Assembly (NCBI GenBank): GCA_038063075.1
Contig: JBBTVW010000011.1
Location: 1-7,285 of the forward strand
DNA length: 7,285 nt
Direction of reading: 5' to 3'
DNA from: JACQHJ01 sp038063075
GTDB lineage: Bacteria; Patescibacteriota; Microgenomatia; Levybacterales; UBA12049
Below are positions 5,667-7,285 of the stretch, piece after piece. Every line of letters begins with the position of its first letter. The first letter of the stretch is position 1. A model generated the notes under the pieces. That model made no database searches and had not been told where the DNA came from. It saw only the letters and a list, made by a program, of their open reading frames with translations. The position numbers and the translations under genes were made by a program.

Positions 5667-7001
5667 ATGCTAAAAATTTATAATACACTTTCAAACAAAG
5701 CTGAGGAATTTGTACCTAACGATCCTTTAAAGGTAACTATGTATACCTGTGGTCCAACGGTTTATGACCATATGCACATAGGTAATCTTCGCACTTTTAT
5801 TTTCTCAGATATTTTATTTAGAACACTAAGATTTAATCATTTTAGAGTTTCTGCTGTGCAAAATATAACTGATATTGATGACAAGATAATAAAAAAAGCT
5901 GCGTATAATAACACGACCATTTCAGATGTCACAAAAGAATACACAGAGTTTTTCTTACAAGATATAAGAAAGTTAAATATTAATCCTAAAAATCTTAAAG
6001 CACAGCCCAAAGCTACAGAGTATGTAGATAAAATAATTGAATATGTAAAAGTCTTAATAGAAAAAGGTTTTGCTTACAAAGAGGAAGACGGTTCAGTATA
6101 TTTTGATATTTCAAAATTTAAAAATTATGGAAAATTATCAGGAGTTGATAAAAGAGAGTTAAAAACAGGAACAAGAATTTTATCAGATGAATATACAAAA
6201 GATGATGTACAGGATTTCTCACTCTGGAAATCTGTAGATGAGAAAGAATTTGGGTACCAAAGTCCTTTTGGAAAAGGAAGACCAGGCTGGCATATTGAAT
6301 GCTCTGTAATGAGTCAAACGCTTTTAGGAAATAAACTTGATATTCACACTGGTGGAGTTGATCTTATTTTTCCTCATCATGAAAACGAGATTGCACAATC
6401 GGAGAGCTTTACTGGGGAATCACCATTTGTCAAATACTGGGTGCATGGAGCACACATTTTAGTTGATGGTAAAAAAATGAGTAAAAGTTTACATAATTTC
6501 TATACGCTTTCTGATTTAGAAGCTAAAAAAATACATCCTCTTTCCCTTCGTTATTTATATTTACAGACTCATTATAGACAAGAAATGAATTTTACATGGG
6601 ATTCGCTTATTGGAGCACAAAATGCATTGGAAAAGTTATGGAGAGAAATAACAAATTATGAAAACTCTAAAATAGGCTGTGCTGAATACGAAGAACGATT
6701 TTTAAAAGCAATAAACGATGATTTAAATATGTCAAAAGCATTGTCGATTATGTGGGAAGTGGTTAAATCTGATTATCCAAATTCTGCTAAAGCAAAAACA
6801 CTGTTTGAATTTGATGAAGTTTTAGGTCTTTCTTTAAAAGATTCAAAACTTTTGACTAAAGTTTTTGAGCAAGAAATTCCCTTAGAGGTTAAAAAAATGC
6901 TTGAAGATAGGCAAGAATTAAGAAGAGAGAAAAAATTCGACGAGGCTGATAAATTGCGAGAAAAAATTATTGAATTAGGTTACAAGGTAGAGGATAAATA
7001 A
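5667..7001 (+). CDS. cysS: Cysteinyl-tRNA synthetase
   Basis: CysS is a class I aminoacyl-tRNA synthetase that activates cysteine with ATP and loads it on tRNA-Cys. At 444 residues it is slightly shorter than the E. coli enzyme. The HIGH motif is HIGN (37-40), within TCGPTVYDHMHIGNLR. The signature KMSKS is at 270-274. The zinc that reads the cysteine thiol is bound in the family by two Cys, one His and one Glu; these appear here as C28, C212, H237 and E241 (GWHIEC and FPHHENE). DIHTGGVDLIFPHHENE is strongly conserved. The C-terminal anticodon-binding helices end with the typical FDEADKLREKI and ELGYKVED. The start codon directly abuts the stop of the upstream gene. The 3' end is only ten bases from the end of a minus-strand ORF, with no clear terminator between. 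Confidence 0.97.
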   Translation: MLKIYNTLSNKAEEFVPNDPLKVTMYTCGPTVYDHMHIGNLRTFIFSDILFRTLRFNHFRVSAVQNITDIDDKIIKKAAYNNTTISDVTKEYTEFFLQDIRKLNINPKNLKAQPKATEYVDKIIEYVKVLIEKGFAYKEEDGSVYFDISKFKNYGKLSGVDKRELKTGTRILSDEYTKDDVQDFSLWKSVDEKEFGYQSPFGKGRPGWHIECSVMSQTLLGNKLDIHTGGVDLIFPHHENEIAQSESFTGESPFVKYWVHGAHILVDGKKMSKSLHNFYTLSDLEAKKIHPLSLRYLYLQTHYRQEMNFTWDSLIGAQNALEKLWREITNYENSKIGCAEYEERFLKAINDDLNMSKALSIMWEVVKSDYPNSAKAKTLFEFDEVLGLSLKDSKLLTKVFEQEIPLEVKKMLEDRQELRREKKFDEADKLREKIIELGYKVEDK

Positions 7002-7011
7002 TCTTTGCAGT

Positions 7012-7185
7012 TTATTCTTCTTTTTGATGATGTATAAGCAAAGCTCTTCTTCTTAGAATTTCTCTTTCGCGGTTTGGATCGTTTTGAGGGGTAGTTGAGG
7101 TTGCAAGAGGAGTAGGAGAGGATTGGCGCTTTGTAATTTGCGCATCACTTTGTCCAAATAAAATATTTTTAATAATTCCAACCAT
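7012..7185 (-). CDS. Small unrecognised protein, 57 residues
   Basis: Read on the minus strand from ATG at 7185 to TAA at 7012, this ORF gives 57 residues. I do not recognise it. It begins MVGIIKNILFGQ, a short amphipathic or hydrophobic stretch. A Ser/Thr/Pro/Gln-rich middle (SSPTPLATSTTPQN) follows, and then a charged, probably helical end (REREILRRRALLIHHQKEE). It has no Cys or Trp. Support for a real gene: it fills an otherwise empty region, converges on cysS with ten bases between the stops, and has a promoter-like TTGACA/TACCCT pair directly upstream. Against it: it is short, there is no Shine-Dalgarno, and a few codons (GCG, CGC) are more GC-rich than usual here. If the promoter is right, the transcript would start at or next to the ATG. 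It might be a small RNA- or membrane-associated protein; that is only a guess. Confidence 0.5.
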   Translation of the reverse strand: MVGIIKNILFGQSDAQITKRQSSPTPLATSTTPQNDPNREREILRRRALLIHHQKEE

Positions 7186-7191
7186 ATTTTT

Positions 7192-7221
7192 AGGGTAACC
7201 TAAGTGTAAATACTATGTCAA
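7192..7221 (-). promoter_or_regulatory. Promoter-like element for the minus-strand ORF
   Basis: On the minus strand, a perfect -35 box TTGACA (7221-7216) is followed after 18 bases by TACCCT (7197-7192), which keeps the TA...T core of a -10 box. Only six bases separate the -10 box from the ATG at 7185, so the transcript should begin at about the start codon. The -10 box lies within the TTAGG-N4-CCTAA inverted repeat. Confidence 0.45.
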
Positions 7222-7240
7222 TAACTAAAAAGTATTTATA

Positions 7241-7271
7241 TTGACAAAGCTTATTAATATATGAGCATAAT
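7241..7271 (+). promoter_or_regulatory. Promoter-like element for the gene beyond the right edge
   Basis: A perfect -35 TTGACA (7241-7246) is followed, after a long 19-base spacer, by CATAAT (7266-7271), five of six to consensus. Transcription would start around 7278, at the ribosome binding site, giving a very short leader. The spacer is two bases longer than optimal, so the exact -10 box is uncertain. Confidence 0.4.
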
Positions 7272-7276
7272 AAATG

Positions 7277-7285
7277 AGGAGGTGA
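7277..7285 (+). promoter_or_regulatory. Full-length Shine-Dalgarno of a gene starting beyond the window
   Basis: AGGAGGTGA is a perfect nine-base complement of the usual 16S rRNA 3' end. It ends at the right edge. With normal spacing the start codon should lie a few bases beyond the window. An ATG at 7261 is also open to the edge (Met-Ser-Ile-Ile-Asn-Glu-Glu-Val), but the Shine-Dalgarno lies downstream of it, which favours the later start. Confidence 0.7.

Larger units (their letters stand above)
7186..7285. promoter_or_regulatory. Divergent regulatory region with several inverted repeats
   Basis: These 100 bases separate the start of the small minus-strand ORF from a plus-strand gene beyond the right edge. 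They contain three inverted repeats. TTAGG-N4-CCTAA is at 7190-7203. TAAATACT (7207-7214) pairs with AGTATTTA (7231-7238). TGTCAATA (7216-7223) pairs with TATTGACA (7239-7246). The last two interleave. Two outward-facing TTGACA boxes are part of the third repeat. I read the region as back-to-back promoters, perhaps with operator sites. Confidence 0.5.

Noticed and set aside
7003..7043. CTTTGC/GCAAAG inverted repeat after cysS as a terminator
   Set aside because: The stem is six bases with a loop of about 29, has no clean T-run after it, and lies inside the small minus-strand ORF.
1..7285. CRISPR arrays, tRNA or rRNA genes, insertion sequences, prophage genes
   Set aside because: No regularly spaced repeats, tRNA-like foldings, transposase motifs or terminal repeats were seen; nearly all of the window is housekeeping coding sequence.

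Overview
The window is a compact, AT-rich (roughly one third G+C by eye) bacterial chromosome segment. Ten genes lie head to tail on the plus strand between about 38 and 7001, with gaps of 0 to 19 bases and no terminator visible between them. A small minus-strand gene follows, then a promoter region for a plus-strand gene that starts just beyond the right edge. The tight packing, the shortened housekeeping proteins (457-residue DnaX, 128-residue YbeY, 62-residue bS21) and the poorly conserved low-complexity genes between core genes suggest a small-genome bacterium. A member of the Candidate Phyla Radiation (Patescibacteria, perhaps Microgenomates) is my best guess, made from gene style and not from a search. 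The standard code fits: stops are TAA except one TGA (dnaX), and Trp is TGG.

Layout: 38-949 is a DHH/MYG1-like putative phosphoesterase. 951-1358 is a HIT-family nucleotide hydrolase or transferase. 1378-1566 is ribosomal protein bS21 (rpsU). 1571-1957 is the endoribonuclease YbeY with no C-terminal tail. 1962-3335 is DnaX, the clamp-loader subunit. 3341-3619 is the YbaB/EbfC nucleoid protein. 3623-4513 is ribose-phosphate pyrophosphokinase (prs). 4526-5128 is RecR. 5130-5666 is an unrecognised Gln/Glu/Lys-rich protein. 5667-7001 is cysteinyl-tRNA synthetase (cysS). 7012-7185 on the minus strand is an unrecognised 57-residue ORF. 7186-7285 is a divergent regulatory region.

The genes combine two themes. 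One is replication and recombination: dnaX-ybaB-recR is a widely conserved cluster, here split by prs, which makes the PRPP used in nucleotide synthesis. The other is translation: rpsU next to ybeY joins a protein that sits near the 16S rRNA 3' end with the nuclease known to mature that end, and cysS charges tRNA-Cys. Many junctions have a stop and start within a few bases, so translational coupling is likely. Strong Shine-Dalgarno sequences occur only before some genes (rpsU, ybaB and the gene beyond the right edge).

The core genes are ordinary. The parts that merit a second look are the interleaved inverted repeats in 7190-7246, the small minus-strand gene with a possibly leaderless promoter, the unrecognised gene between recR and cysS, the tail-less YbeY, and a promoter-like element and slippery heptamer at the dnaX/ybaB junction.
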